Part shown: one piece after another, positions 25,775 to 35,278 of the stretch
How positions within the stretch are numbered: the first letter of the stretch is position 1
Layout: each line of letters opens with the position of its first letter
NCBI RefSeq assembly: GCF_040081925.1
Contig: NZ_JBEBMF010000003.1
Span: forward strand, 682,001 to 746,000
Direction of reading: 5' to 3'
Source of the DNA: Mesorhizobium_K quangtriensis
GTDB taxonomy: Bacteria > Pseudomonadota > Alphaproteobacteria > Rhizobiales > Rhizobiaceae
Length of the DNA: 64,000 nucleotides
The notes under the pieces: generated by a model
Databases searched by the model: none
Told to the model about the DNA's origin: nothing
What the model saw: only the letters and a program-made list of their open reading frames with translations
Translations under genes and position numbers: made by a program

Positions 25775-26437
25775 TTGGCGCGCGGCTTTTTCATAACGTT
25801 CGAAGGCGGGGAGGGCGCGGGCAAGTCGACGCAGATCGAGCGGCTGGCCAGAAAGCTTCGCGACAAGCGCTATGCCGTCACGGTGACGCGCGAGCCGGGC
25901 GGTTCGCCGGGCGCAGAGGCGATCCGCCACGTCATCCTCTCTGGCGCGGCGGAACCCTTTGGGCCGACGATGGAGGCGCTGCTCTTCGCGGCGGCCCGGT
26001 CAGACCATATCGAACAGCTGATCCGACCGGCGCTGAGGCGCGGCAAGATCGTGCTCTGCGATCGTTTCGTGGATTCCTGGCGCGTCTATCAGGACAACAT
26101 CGATCCGGCTTTGATGGCGGAGATGGAGCACGTGTCGCTGAACGGGGTGATGCCCGACCTGACGCTGATCTTCGACCTCGACCCCGAGGAAGGCCTGCGG
26201 CGGGCATCGGCGCGGCGGGGAAACGGCGAGGTAGATCGCTTCGAGCGCGAGACGCTCGCCATTCACAGGCGGCGAAGGCAGGCGTTCCTGGACGTTGCGC
26301 TCAAGGAACCGAGACGCTGCGTGGTGATCGATGCCACGCCGGAAGCGGATCTGGTGGAGGAGGCGGTGACGCAGGCGGTTTTCGCCGCGCTGCCGGTCCG
26401 TTCGCATGCCGAGCCCAAAGCGGTCCAGGAAACCTAG
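25775..26437 (+). CDS. tmk: Thymidylate kinase
   Basis: A 220-residue dTMP kinase (ATP + dTMP to ADP + dTDP), essential for DNA synthesis. It has the P-loop FEGGEGAGKST near residue 10, DRFVDSW (DRx motif, about residue 87) and a lid-region Arg-rich segment after DPEEGLRRA. I chose TTG 25775, giving MARGFFITFEGG as expected for the family. A TTG at 25748 would add nine residues without a ribosome site. Its stop lies five bases before the start of holB, an order seen widely in alphaproteobacteria. Confidence 0.93.
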   Translation: MARGFFITFEGGEGAGKSTQIERLARKLRDKRYAVTVTREPGGSPGAEAIRHVILSGAAEPFGPTMEALLFAAARSDHIEQLIRPALRRGKIVLCDRFVDSWRVYQDNIDPALMAEMEHVSLNGVMPDLTLIFDLDPEEGLRRASARRGNGEVDRFERETLAIHRRRRQAFLDVALKEPRRCVVIDATPEADLVEEAVTQAVFAALPVRSHAEPKAVQET

Positions 26438-26441
26438 ACGG

Positions 26442-27494
26442 ATGTTTGAGCGCATGGCCCCCGAGCAGCACGACACGCTGGACGGTATCCCGGAGCCGGC
26501 GGAGAACCCGCATCTTTTCGGGCATGATGGCGTCGCGACGATGCTCGCATCGGCCCATCGCACGGGAAAGCTGCCGCACGCACTGTTGCTTGCGGGCCAG
26601 ACCGGTATCGGCAAGGCGACGCTCGCCTTTCATCTCGCCTATCATCTGTTGAAGTATCCGGAACCAGGTCGCGCGCCTGATATGCTCGCGACGCCGGACG
26701 TCGAATCCGCCTTGTTTCGCCAGATCGCCATCGGAGCGCATCCTTCCGTCCTGCATCTGACACGTCCGCTCAACGAGAAGACGAAAGGCTTCAAGACAGT
26801 CGTGACGGTTGATGAGATCCGGCGCGTGAACCGCTTCCTGGCGATGACCTCACACGATGGCGGCTACCGCGTCGTGATCGTCGATCCGGCCGACGATATG
26901 AACACCAACGCTGCGAATGCGCTGCTGAAGAACCTTGAGGAGCCGCCGTCGCGCACAGTCTTCATCCTGATCGCGCATTCGCCCGGTGGACTGCTTCCGA
27001 CCATCCGCTCGCGCTGCCAGACCGTCAGGCTTGCGCCCCTCGGCCGGCAGGATCTGTTCGCTGCCCTTTCGCACTTCGATCTTGCGCAGCCGGCCGACGA
27101 ACCCTCGCAGGATGCGCTGGCGGAACGGGCAGGGGGCAGCGTGCGCATGGCGATCTTGCTCACCCAATATGGCGGGCTTGAAATCGCCGAGGCGACCGAC
27201 CGCATCGTGCTGTCGCCAAGCCTCGACGTCGCCGGCGCGCATCGCGTTGCCGACGCGGTGAGCGGACGCGATGCGGCGATACAATTCGACATCTTCAACC
27301 AGCACGCGCTCGACCTCTTCGCCAACGCGGCGTCGACGGCCGCGCTGAGGGGTGAAACACGACTCGCCGACCGCCTGTCGCAGGGCTGGGAGGACTCACG
27401 GGTTGCGATCGCGGAAACCGAAACCTATAATCTCGACCGCAAACAACATGCGTTGAACATGATCGTCCGGCTGCAAGACACGTTTCGAATGTGA
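26442..27494 (+). CDS. holB: DNA polymerase III subunit delta'
   Basis: A 350-residue clamp-loader ATPase-fold protein that helps load the beta sliding clamp. It has GHDGVATMLASA, a P-loop-like AGQTGIGKAT (residues about 52-61), VVTVDEIRRVNRFL and the sensor region NALLKNLEEPPSRTVFILIAHSPGGLLPTIRSRCQ. ATG 26442, four bases after the tmk stop, was preferred over an in-frame ATG at 26406 inside tmk because conserved-looking sequence begins with MFERMAPEQHDTLDG. It is operonic with tmk and is followed by metG after about 140 bases. Confidence 0.93.
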   Translation: MFERMAPEQHDTLDGIPEPAENPHLFGHDGVATMLASAHRTGKLPHALLLAGQTGIGKATLAFHLAYHLLKYPEPGRAPDMLATPDVESALFRQIAIGAHPSVLHLTRPLNEKTKGFKTVVTVDEIRRVNRFLAMTSHDGGYRVVIVDPADDMNTNAANALLKNLEEPPSRTVFILIAHSPGGLLPTIRSRCQTVRLAPLGRQDLFAALSHFDLAQPADEPSQDALAERAGGSVRMAILLTQYGGLEIAEATDRIVLSPSLDVAGAHRVADAVSGRDAAIQFDIFNQHALDLFANAASTAALRGETRLADRLSQGWEDSRVAIAETETYNLDRKQHALNMIVRLQDTFRM

Positions 27495-27637
27495 AGCTGC
27501 GCTGATTTTCAGCGCCGCGCCGGATTTTGCCGAAGCTTTTCCTGTTTTCAGGTCTGATGCCCGACCGGGTGGCTTCCATCGGCCCGATGCGCTATCTCCG
27601 CCAAACTTTGTCCCTGCATTCCTGAACGGCGTCCACC

Positions 27638-29185
27638 ATGTCCCGCGATAAATTCTACCTGACCACTCCGATCTTCTATCCGAACGGCAAGCCGCATATC
27701 GGCCATGCCTATACGGTGATCGCCAGCGATGCCCTGTCGCGCTTCCAGCGCCACGACGGCAAGGACGTGTTCTTCCTGTCGGGAACCGACGAGCACGGGC
27801 TGAAGATGCAGCAGACGGCGGAGAAGGAAGGGATCACGCCGAAGGAGCTGGCCGATCGCAACTCGGCGATCTTCCGCGACATGGAGGCTGCTCTCGGCGC
27901 GTCCATCAACGACTTCATCCGCACCACAGAGGACAGGCACTACAAGTCCTGCCAGGCGCTGTGGGAACGCATGGCAGCCAATGGCGACATCTATCTCGAC
28001 CGCTACAGCGGCTGGTACTCGGTGCGGCAAGAAGCCTATTTCGACGAGAAGGAAACGACCCTCGGCGACGACGGCGTCAGGCGCGAGCCGCTCGGCTCTC
28101 CGGTCGAATGGAACGAGGAGGAAAGCTATTTCTTCCGGCTGTCCGCTTATCAGGACAAGCTGCTGGCGCTTTACGAAAGCAATCCAGACTTCGTCGGCCC
28201 GTCGGAGCGCCGCAACGAGGTGCTCAGCTTCGTGAAGTCTGGGCTGCAGGACCTCTCGGTCTCGCGCACCACGTTCAACTGGGGCGTTCCGGTTCCGGGC
28301 GACCCCAAGCATGTCATGTATGTATGGGTCGACGCGCTGACCAACTACATCACGGCGGCCGGTTTCCCGGACACCAGCGCCGAAAATTGGAGCTACTGGC
28401 CGGCGACGCACATCATCGGCAAGGACATCGTGCGCTTCCACGCTGTCTACTGGCCGGCCTTCCTGATGTCGGCGGGCATCGAGCTGCCCAAGCGCGTCTA
28501 TGCGCACGGCTTCCTGTTCAACCGCGGCGAGAAAATGTCGAAGTCGGTCGGCAACGTCGTCGATCCCTTCGCGATGGTCGAGCACTACGGCCTGGATCAG
28601 GTGCGATACTTCTTCCTGCGCGAGGTGCCGTTCGGCCAGGACGGCAGCTATAGCCATGAGGCGATCGTCAACCGCACAAACGCCGACCTCGCCAACGATC
28701 TCGGCAATCTGGCGCAGCGCTCGCTGTCGATGATCGCGAAGAACTGCGGCGGCATGGTCCCTGCCAAGGGCGCGCTGGCCGAAGCCGACGTGGCGATCCT
28801 GAAGCAGGCCGCCGAAGCGCTGGAGACCGCGCGCAAGACGATGGCCGAACAGGCGATCCATCAGGCGCTGGCCGCGATCTTCGGCGTAGTCGCCGAAGCC
28901 AACCGCTATTTCGCGGGGCAGGAGCCGTGGGCACTGAAGAAGACCGATCCGGTGCGCATGGAGACGGTGTTGTGGACGACGGCCGAGGTGCTGCGGCGCG
29001 TCGGCATCCTGTGTCAGCCCTATATCCCGAACTCGGCCGCAAAACTCCTCGACCTACTGGCGGTCAAGGACGATGATCGCAGCTTCGCCCATGTCTCTGA
29101 CGCGCACGGGCTCGTTTCGGGTACCGTGCTGCCGGCACCGGCGCCGGTCTTCCCGCGCTACGTCGAGCAGGCCGAGGAAACCTGA
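27638..29185 (+). CDS. metG: Methionyl-tRNA synthetase
   Basis: A 515-residue class I synthetase that charges tRNA-Met. The HIGH motif is at residues 20-23 (PHIGHAYT) and KMSKS at 299-303. The anticodon-binding helical domain follows to the end. The CxxC zinc knuckles of long MetRS forms are absent, and there is no C-terminal tRNA-binding extension, which is the short alphaproteobacterial type. ATG 27638 fits the family N-terminus (FYLTTPIFYPNGKPHIGH). tatD starts five bases after its stop. Confidence 0.97.
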   Translation: MSRDKFYLTTPIFYPNGKPHIGHAYTVIASDALSRFQRHDGKDVFFLSGTDEHGLKMQQTAEKEGITPKELADRNSAIFRDMEAALGASINDFIRTTEDRHYKSCQALWERMAANGDIYLDRYSGWYSVRQEAYFDEKETTLGDDGVRREPLGSPVEWNEEESYFFRLSAYQDKLLALYESNPDFVGPSERRNEVLSFVKSGLQDLSVSRTTFNWGVPVPGDPKHVMYVWVDALTNYITAAGFPDTSAENWSYWPATHIIGKDIVRFHAVYWPAFLMSAGIELPKRVYAHGFLFNRGEKMSKSVGNVVDPFAMVEHYGLDQVRYFFLREVPFGQDGSYSHEAIVNRTNADLANDLGNLAQRSLSMIAKNCGGMVPAKGALAEADVAILKQAAEALETARKTMAEQAIHQALAAIFGVVAEANRYFAGQEPWALKKTDPVRMETVLWTTAEVLRRVGILCQPYIPNSAAKLLDLLAVKDDDRSFAHVSDAHGLVSGTVLPAPAPVFPRYVEQAEET

Positions 29186-29190
29186 CGCCG

Positions 29191-29985
29191 ATGCTCGTCG
29201 ATAGCCACTGCCACCTCGACTTTCCGGATTTCGCCGAGGAACGGGCGGCAGTGGTGGCACGCGCGGTGGCTGCGGGAGTCGGCCACATGGTCACGATCTC
29301 GACCAGGGTGCGGCGGTTCGATCAGGTGCTGGCGATAGCCGAAGAGTTCGACAACGTCTTCTGCTCGGTCGGCACGCACCCGCACAACGCGGCCGAAGAA
29401 TTGGACGTCACGGCCGACGAACTGGTCAGATTGTCGGCGCATCCGAAGGTTGTCGCGATCGGCGAGGCGGGGCTCGACTACCACTACGACAAGTCGCCAC
29501 GCGACGACCAGATGAAGGGTTTTCGGACACACATCGAGGCGGCGCGCCGCACAAGCCTGCCGCTGGTGATCCATGCCCGGAATGCCGACGAGGACATAGC
29601 CGCGACCCTGGAAGAACAGACCGGGAAGGGCGCGTTTCCTTTCGTGCTGCACTGCTTCTCATCGGGCGCGGAACTGGCCCGGACAGGTGTGCGGCTCGGC
29701 GGCTATGTCTCGTTCTCCGGTATCCTGACCTTCAAGAATTCCGACGAACTGCGGTCCATCGCCGCCGAGGTTCCGCGTGACAGGCTGCTGGTCGAGACGG
29801 ACGCGCCCTACCTCGCCCCCGTGCCCATGCGCGGCAAGCGGAACGAGCCCTCTTTCGTCGTCAATACGGCGAATGTTCTGGCTGAGGTTCTTGGTGTAAG
29901 CCACGCAGAAATTAGGAAAATCACGACTGAGAATTTCTTCCATCTATTCTCGAAGGCGGGCAAGACCGTCACGCGGGCAGCCTGA
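29191..29985 (+). CDS. tatD: TatD-family metal-dependent DNase
   Basis: A 264-residue TIM-barrel metal hydrolase. DSHCHLD at residues 4-10 provides the first metal pair, GEAGLDYHY near residue 92 the Glu/Asp motif, VIHARNAD the next His, LHCFSSG another, and VETDAPYLAP near residue 205 the last Asp. TatD-family enzymes have 3'-5' exonuclease or DNase activity linked to DNA repair and quality control. It follows metG by five bases and precedes the MBL gene by two, a conserved arrangement. Confidence 0.94.
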   Translation: MLVDSHCHLDFPDFAEERAAVVARAVAAGVGHMVTISTRVRRFDQVLAIAEEFDNVFCSVGTHPHNAAEELDVTADELVRLSAHPKVVAIGEAGLDYHYDKSPRDDQMKGFRTHIEAARRTSLPLVIHARNADEDIAATLEEQTGKGAFPFVLHCFSSGAELARTGVRLGGYVSFSGILTFKNSDELRSIAAEVPRDRLLVETDAPYLAPVPMRGKRNEPSFVVNTANVLAEVLGVSHAEIRKITTENFFHLFSKAGKTVTRAA

Positions 29986-29987
29986 CC

Positions 29988-30800
29988 GTGGCAGGCGACA
30001 TCCTGCGTCTCACCATCCTCGGCTGCGGTTCGTCGCCGGGCGTACCGCGCATCACCGGCGACTGGGGCAATTGCGATCCCAACGATCCCAGGAACCGCCG
30101 CACGCGGACTGCCGCGATGGTCGAGCGCGTGGCGCCGGACGGCCGTGTCACGCGCGTCGTGATCGATACAGGCCCGGATTTTCGGGCGCAGATGGTCGCG
30201 GCGGGCGTCAAGCGCCTCGATGCAGTGGTGTACACCCACCCGCATGCGGACCATATCCACGGCATCGATGATCTGCGCGGATACTGGCTGGAACAGCGCA
30301 ATCTCATCGACGTTCACGCCGATGCGCCGACGTTGGCGAGGCTGAAGCAGGCCTTCAGCTACTGCTTCGAGACGCCGCCCGGAGGCTCCTACCCGCCGAT
30401 CGTGCGCGGCCATCTCATCGACACGCCGGCGGCGTTCACGGTGGAAGGAGAGGGGGGACCCCTCACCTTCGAGCCGCTGCCGCATGTGCATGGCGATATC
30501 ATGTCGCTCGGCTTTCGCGTCGGCCGGCTGGCCTATTGCCCCGACGTCAGCGACTTTCCGGCGGCGACGGTCGAGCGACTTGGCCGCCTCGACGTGCTCG
30601 TCATCGACGCGCTGCAATACAACACGCATCCGAGCCATTTTTCACTCGGCCAGGCGCTTGGCTGGATCGAGCGGCTGACGCCAGGTCGCGCCGTGTTGAC
30701 CCACATGCATACGCCGCTCGACTACGCCGCAGTCAGCGCCGAGACCCCGGATCATGTCGAGCCGGCCTATGACGGCATGACGATAGAGATTCCATTTTGA
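29988..30800 (+). CDS. MBL-fold metallo-hydrolase (PhnP-like)
   Basis: A 270-residue metallo-beta-lactamase-fold protein with THPHADHIHGIDDLR (HxHxDH motif, about residues 83-92), GCGSSPGVPR at the N-terminus, PHVHGD and a late HMHTPLDY. This pattern is found in PhnP-type phosphodiesterases and related cyclic-phosphate hydrolases. The true substrate in this metG-tatD context is not established. The start is GTG 29988, just two bases after the tatD stop, so it is coupled to that gene. Confidence 0.9.
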   Translation: MAGDILRLTILGCGSSPGVPRITGDWGNCDPNDPRNRRTRTAAMVERVAPDGRVTRVVIDTGPDFRAQMVAAGVKRLDAVVYTHPHADHIHGIDDLRGYWLEQRNLIDVHADAPTLARLKQAFSYCFETPPGGSYPPIVRGHLIDTPAAFTVEGEGGPLTFEPLPHVHGDIMSLGFRVGRLAYCPDVSDFPAATVERLGRLDVLVIDALQYNTHPSHFSLGQALGWIERLTPGRAVLTHMHTPLDYAAVSAETPDHVEPAYDGMTIEIPF

Positions 30801-30879
30801 ATCAAAGCGCTGCGGCCGGGGGACGAAGCGATTGGCATGAGGCGCGCAAACACAGGCTTCACCCAACCTCTCATTAGCC

Positions 30880-30904
30880 CATAAGTTCCATAATATGTCT
30901 TATG
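30880..30904. promoter_or_regulatory. Interrupted palindrome upstream of the terC gene
   Basis: CATAAG and CTTATG flank an inner CATA/TATG pair, giving a nested inverted repeat of 25 bases in an AT-rich patch within the 210-base gap before the TerC gene. It could bind a dimeric regulator, perhaps a metal-responsive one. No Mn-sensing yybP-ykoY riboswitch core is recognisable nearby. Confidence 0.35.
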
Positions 30905-31010
30905 CGACAAATGTGTAGATGCGCGCTCGACGGTCCACTTGACGGGAAGCAGGTGCGCTTGTACGGCCACCTCTCCCATCCACGGCCCAACTCCCGAGGC
31001 TAAGGACTTC

Positions 31011-31721
31011 ATGGAACTCTTCACAGCCGCTGGTTTCGCCGCGCTCCTGCAGGTCATCGCGATCGACCTCGTTCTCGCGGGCGACAATGCCATTGTCATC
31101 GGCCTGGCAGCGGCCGGCCTTCCGCCGGAACAGCGCAAGAAAGCGATCCTCGTCGGCATCATCGCTGCCACCATACTGCGTATCGGCTTTGCTCTGATCA
31201 CCCAGCAATTGCTGCAGATCGGCCCGATCCTGCTGATCGCCGGCGGTCTGCTGCTGTTCTATGTCTCCTGGAAGATGTGGCGCGAACTGCGCACGCCTCA
31301 TCACGAGGAACACGCCGCCGCCGAAGCGCTGGCGGAAGCTACGATTGGCGAAGAAGGTCCCGCCAGCGGCAGCAAGGTTGCGTCTACAAAGCCCCGCAAA
31401 ACCTTTGCGCAGGCCGCATGGCAGATCGTCATAGCCGACGTTTCGATGTCGTTGGACAATGTACTCGCCGTCGCCGGCGCTGCGATGGACCACCCGACGG
31501 TCCTCATTATCGGGCTCGGGCTGTCGATCGCGCTGATGGGCTTTGCCGCAACCTTCATCGCAAAGCTTCTGCACAAGCACCGCTGGATCGCCTATGTCGG
31601 TCTGGCGGTCATCGTCTATGTCGCGATCGAGATGACGCTGAAGGGCGCCTATGGCCAGTGGCCTGAGCATTTTGCCTTCCTCGACTTCTGGTTCGGCGGC
31701 AAGCCGGCGATGGGGCACTGA
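31011..31721 (+). CDS. TerC-family integral membrane protein
   Basis: A 236-residue protein with about seven membrane helices. It has the TerC signatures AIDLVLAGDNAIVIGLAA (residues about 18-35) and VIADVSMSLDNVLAVAGAA (about 143-161), whose Asp/Asn residues are thought to bind a metal ion. Family members (TerC, Alx, MeeF/MeeY) export manganese or supply metal to secreted proteins. A central hydrophilic, Glu/His-containing loop (HHEEHAAAEALAEA) separates the halves. ATG 31011 follows AAGGAC. The GC hairpin at 31727-31749 ends the unit. Confidence 0.9.
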   Translation: MELFTAAGFAALLQVIAIDLVLAGDNAIVIGLAAAGLPPEQRKKAILVGIIAATILRIGFALITQQLLQIGPILLIAGGLLLFYVSWKMWRELRTPHHEEHAAAEALAEATIGEEGPASGSKVASTKPRKTFAQAAWQIVIADVSMSLDNVLAVAGAAMDHPTVLIIGLGLSIALMGFAATFIAKLLHKHRWIAYVGLAVIVYVAIEMTLKGAYGQWPEHFAFLDFWFGGKPAMGH

Positions 31722-31726
31722 GCCCC

Positions 31727-31749
31727 CGAGGGCGCTTTCTGCGCCCTCG
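31727..31749 (+). terminator. Hairpin after the terC gene
   Basis: CGAGGGCGC and GCGCCCTCG form a perfect 9-bp stem around TTTCT, six bases after the stop codon. The downstream T tract is weak, so termination may be partial. Confidence 0.55.
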
Positions 31750-31832
31750 CCGGCTTCTGTGACGCGGCGGTGATTACAATCCCGAGAAATTGTGATACTG
31801 CGCCGCCTTTCCTGATCCACCGGAAGCTTTGA

Positions 31833-33146
31833 ATGGCCGCGCCACGCGTCAGTTTCGTCAGTCTCGGTTGCCCAAAGGCGCTCGTCGATTCCGAGCGTAT
31901 CCTCACGCGCCTGCGCGCCGAAGGCTACGAGATATCGCGCAAGCACGACGGCGCGGACCTCGTCGTCGTCAACACATGCGGCTTTCTGGATTCAGCGCGC
32001 GACGAGTCGCTGGACGCGATCGGCACCGCGATGAAGGAGAACGGCAAAGTCATCGTCACGGGCTGCATGGGCGCGACACCGGAGCTGATCCGCCAAAAAC
32101 ACCCCAACGTGCTGGCAATCACCGGTCCCCAGGCTTACGAAAGCGTCATGGCCGCCGTGCACGAGGCTGCTCCGCCGGCCCACGACCCGTTCGTGGACCT
32201 GCTGCCGCCGCAGGGCGTGAAGTTGACACCGCGCCACTATGCCTACCTGAAGATTTCCGAAGGCTGCAACAATCGCTGCACGTTCTGCATCATCCCGGCG
32301 CTGCGCGGCGATCTCGTCTCGCGGCCGGCCGCCGACGTGCTGCGCGAGGCGGAAAAGCTTGCCGCCGCCGGCGTCAAGGAACTGCTGGTGATCTCGCAGG
32401 ACACCAGCGCCTACGGCATCGACGTGAAATACCAGACGAGCCTTTTTCACGACCGCGAGGTGAAGGCAAAGTTCCTCGATCTTGCACAGGAACTCGGCGA
32501 GATGGGGATCTGGGTGCGCATGCACTACGTGTACCCCTACCCGCATGTCGCCGACGTCATCCCGCTGATGGCCGACGGCAAGATCCTCCCCTACCTCGAC
32601 ATCCCGTTCCAGCACGCCTCGCCGCAGGTGCTGAAGAACATGCGCCGCCCGGCGCATGGCGAGAAGACGCTGGAGCGTATCCGCGGCTGGCGCGAAACCT
32701 GCCCCGACCTTGCCATCCGCTCGACCTTCATCGTTGGCTTCCCCGGCGAGACGGACGGCGACTTCGAGATGCTGCTCGACTGGATGGACGAAGCCAAGAT
32801 CGAGCGCGCCGGCTGCTTCAAATACGAGCCGGTCGATGGCGCGCGGTCCAACGACCTGGGCCTCGAACAGGTGCCGCAGGAAATCAAGGAAGCACGCTGG
32901 CACCGCTTCATGCAGCGCCAGCAGAAGATTTCGGCCGGCCTGCTTCAGAAGAAGGTCGGCAAGCGCCTTCCCGTTATCATTGACGACGTGCATGGCACGG
33001 CTGCCAAGGGACGCACGAAGTACGACGCGCCCGAGATCGACGGCTCCGTTCACATACAGTCGCGCAGGCCGCTCCGCACTGGCGACATCGTGACCGTCAA
33101 GATCGATCGGGCTGACGCCTACGACCTCTACGGCACAGCCGTCTGA
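31833..33146 (+). CDS. rimO: Ribosomal protein S12 methylthiotransferase
   Basis: A 437-residue radical-SAM enzyme that adds a methylthio group to an Asp of ribosomal protein S12. It has the N-terminal UPF0004 domain (VSFVSLGCPKALVDSE, with Cys13 and further cysteines near 50 and 79), the radical SAM motif CNNRCTFC (Cys145, Cys149, Cys152), and a C-terminal TRAM domain (about residues 370-435). LGCPKxxVDSE and the CNNxCxFC spacing separate RimO from MiaB. ATG 31833 starts directly at the conserved block. Confidence 0.96.
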   Translation: MAAPRVSFVSLGCPKALVDSERILTRLRAEGYEISRKHDGADLVVVNTCGFLDSARDESLDAIGTAMKENGKVIVTGCMGATPELIRQKHPNVLAITGPQAYESVMAAVHEAAPPAHDPFVDLLPPQGVKLTPRHYAYLKISEGCNNRCTFCIIPALRGDLVSRPAADVLREAEKLAAAGVKELLVISQDTSAYGIDVKYQTSLFHDREVKAKFLDLAQELGEMGIWVRMHYVYPYPHVADVIPLMADGKILPYLDIPFQHASPQVLKNMRRPAHGEKTLERIRGWRETCPDLAIRSTFIVGFPGETDGDFEMLLDWMDEAKIERAGCFKYEPVDGARSNDLGLEQVPQEIKEARWHRFMQRQQKISAGLLQKKVGKRLPVIIDDVHGTAAKGRTKYDAPEIDGSVHIQSRRPLRTGDIVTVKIDRADAYDLYGTAV

Positions 33147-33180
33147 GCGCATTCCACGCATTCGGCCGGCCGCAATGAAA

Positions 33181-33201
33181 AAGGGCGCCAAAGGCGCCCT
33201 T
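33181..33201. terminator. Bidirectional terminator between rimO and the BMP gene
   Basis: AAGGGCGCC and GGCGCCCTT form a 9-bp perfect stem around AAA, flanked by A-rich and T-rich ends, between two convergent genes. It can serve both strands. Confidence 0.8.
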
Positions 33202-33227
33202 CCTTCGTTCGGATGTGAGAGCTGCGC

Positions 33228-34304
33228 TTACTGCGGCAGCTTGTCGTCCACGCCGGCGACGTAGAAGTTGAGGCCAAGAAGCACGCCGTCCTCAGCCACC
33301 TCGCCTGCCTTCAGCCATTCGGTCCCGTCCTGCTTGTTGATCGGTCCAGTGAACGGATTGAGCTCGCCGGAGGTGATCTTGGCCTGGGCCGCCTCAGCAG
33401 CAGCCTTCACGTCATCGGGCATGTTGGTGTAGGGAGCCATGACAACATGGCCGTCCTTCATGCCGCCCCAGATGTCGATCTGTTCCCAGTTTCCGTCAGC
33501 CACAGCCTTGATGCGCTTGGTGTAGTACGGACCCCAGTCGTCGACGATCGAGGTGAGTTGGGTCTCGGGGCCGAACTTGATCATGTCGGAAGCCTGGCCG
33601 AAGGCCTTGATGCCACGGTCATGCGCAACCTGCATCGGCGCGGTCGAGTCGGTGTGCTGGGTGATGATGTCGACGCCCTGGTCGATCAGCGCCTTGGCAG
33701 CGTCGGCTTCCTTGCCCGGGTCGAACCAGGTGTTGGCCCACACGACCTTGACCTTGAAGTCTGGATTGACCGACTGCGCGCCGAGCAGGAAGGAGTTGAT
33801 CCCCATCACCACTTCCGGGATCGGGAACGAGGCGATGTAGCCTGCGACGCCGGCCTTCGACATCTTGGCGGCGATGATGCCCTGCACGTAGCGGCCTTCG
33901 TGGAACTTCGAGTTGTAGGTCGAGACGTTGGGCGATTCACGCTTGAAGCCGGTTGCATGCTCGAACTTCACGTCGGGGAACTTCTTGGCCACCGCGTTGG
34001 TGGCATCCATGTACCCGAACGACGTCGTGAAGATGATGTTGCAGCCGGAGCGGGCGAAACGCTCTATGGCGCGCTCGGCGTCAGCGCCTTCCGGCACGCT
34101 TTCGAGATAGGCGAGTTCCACCTGCTCCTCGCCACCGAGGGCCGTCTGCGCCTCGAGCGCGCCCTGATGGTGCTGATAGGACCAGCCGAAGTCGCCGATC
34201 GGGCCGACATAGATGAAGCAGGCCTTGACCTTGGCTTCCGCCGCCATCGTGCCGAACGCAAGTGCCGCCGCCGTGGCTGCGAGTGTCAGAAATCTTGTTT
34301 TCAT
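33228..34304 (-). CDS. BMP-family ABC transporter substrate-binding protein
   Basis: A 358-residue periplasmic protein. A signal peptide (MKTRFLTLAATAAALAFGTMAAEA) is followed by the BMP/PnrA-like fold: VGPIGDFGWSYQHHQG, GCNIIFTTSFGYMDA, FEHATGFK, GYIASFPIPEVVMGIN and VVWANTWFDPGKEADAAKALIDQG. Family members bind purine nucleosides or related heterocycles. AAGGAT lies upstream of the ATG. It is the last gene of an ATPase-permease-permease-binding-protein operon, so import of a nucleoside-like compound is the best inference. Confidence 0.93.
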   Translation of the reverse strand: MKTRFLTLAATAAALAFGTMAAEAKVKACFIYVGPIGDFGWSYQHHQGALEAQTALGGEEQVELAYLESVPEGADAERAIERFARSGCNIIFTTSFGYMDATNAVAKKFPDVKFEHATGFKRESPNVSTYNSKFHEGRYVQGIIAAKMSKAGVAGYIASFPIPEVVMGINSFLLGAQSVNPDFKVKVVWANTWFDPGKEADAAKALIDQGVDIITQHTDSTAPMQVAHDRGIKAFGQASDMIKFGPETQLTSIVDDWGPYYTKRIKAVADGNWEQIDIWGGMKDGHVVMAPYTNMPDDVKAAAEAAQAKITSGELNPFTGPINKQDGTEWLKAGEVAEDGVLLGLNFYVAGVDDKLPQ

Positions 34305-34362
34305 ACTGGTAGATCCTTTTGAGGTTCTTCTTTTGGGGTCTCTTCCCGTCTTTGCATTTTGT

Positions 34363-35277
34363 CTAGCGATCTGGCACGAACGGCCGCCCCAGTGAAGCCG
34401 GTGTGTTGATCATCGTCAGTCGCCTGTTCCGCGAGATTAGAACAAGAACGAGGGTGGTAGCCAGATAAGGAAGGGCCGAAAGCAGCTGCGAGGGGATGCC
34501 TATCCCCAGCGCCTGCGCATGAAGCTGGCCGATTGAGACCGCGCCGAACAGATAAGCACCGGCAAGAACGCGCAGCGGACGCCATGATGCGAAGACCACC
34601 AGCGCCAGCGCGATCCAGCCGCGCCCCGCGCTCATGTTCTCGATCCACTGCGTCGTGTAGACGAGCGACAGGAAAGCGCCGGCAAGCCCGGCGCAAGCGC
34701 CGCCGAACATGACGGCGAGATAGCGGATGCGGATGACGTTGATGCCGAGCGCGTGCGCCGAGCCGTGATTGTCGCCGACGGAGCGAAGCGTCAGACCCGC
34801 GCGCGTCCGGAACAGGAACCAGGCGACGCCGACGGTCAGCAGGATCGAGACGTAGAAAAGCGGATCCTGCCCGAAGAACAGCCGGCCTACGAAAGGAATG
34901 TCCGTCAGCCCCGGAATGTAGATGGCCGCGAGCTTGACGCCGGGCTGGCCGACGAAAGCTTCGCCGATCATGCCGGAGAGGCCGAGACCGAGGAGCGTGA
35001 GCGCCAGGCCCGTCGCCACCTGATTGGTGACAAGCGTCAGCGTCAGGAATCCGAACAGCAGCGAAAACAGCGCTCCGACAATGATGGCGGCGAACACGCC
35101 GAGCCATGGCGAACCGGTGGTGAGCGCCACGCCGAAGCCGGTGACCGCGCCCATGATCATCATGCCCTCGACGCCGAGGTTGAGAACGCCCGACCGTTCC
35201 ACGACGAGTTCGCCGATCGCGGCGATCAGCAAAGGCGTCGCGGCGGTGGCGATGGTTATGAGTATCTGCTCGATCAT
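34363..35277 (-). CDS. ABC transporter permease (nucleoside-type, second subunit)
   Basis: A 304-residue membrane protein of the BPD_transp_2 family with about eight to ten helices, including ERSGVLNLGVEGMMIMGAVTGF near residue 28, typical of this subunit in BMP-type and ribose-type importers. It follows the first permease gene by one base and precedes the binding-protein gene. Together the two permeases would form the heterodimeric channel for the nucleoside-like substrate. Confidence 0.92.
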   Translation of the reverse strand: MIEQILITIATAATPLLIAAIGELVVERSGVLNLGVEGMMIMGAVTGFGVALTTGSPWLGVFAAIIVGALFSLLFGFLTLTLVTNQVATGLALTLLGLGLSGMIGEAFVGQPGVKLAAIYIPGLTDIPFVGRLFFGQDPLFYVSILLTVGVAWFLFRTRAGLTLRSVGDNHGSAHALGINVIRIRYLAVMFGGACAGLAGAFLSLVYTTQWIENMSAGRGWIALALVVFASWRPLRVLAGAYLFGAVSIGQLHAQALGIGIPSQLLSALPYLATTLVLVLISRNRRLTMINTPASLGRPFVPDR

Positions 35278-35278
35278 G

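Noticed and set aside
30801..31010. Possible manganese riboswitch (yybP-ykoY) before terC
   Set aside because: TerC-family genes sometimes carry it, but the conserved core could not be found.
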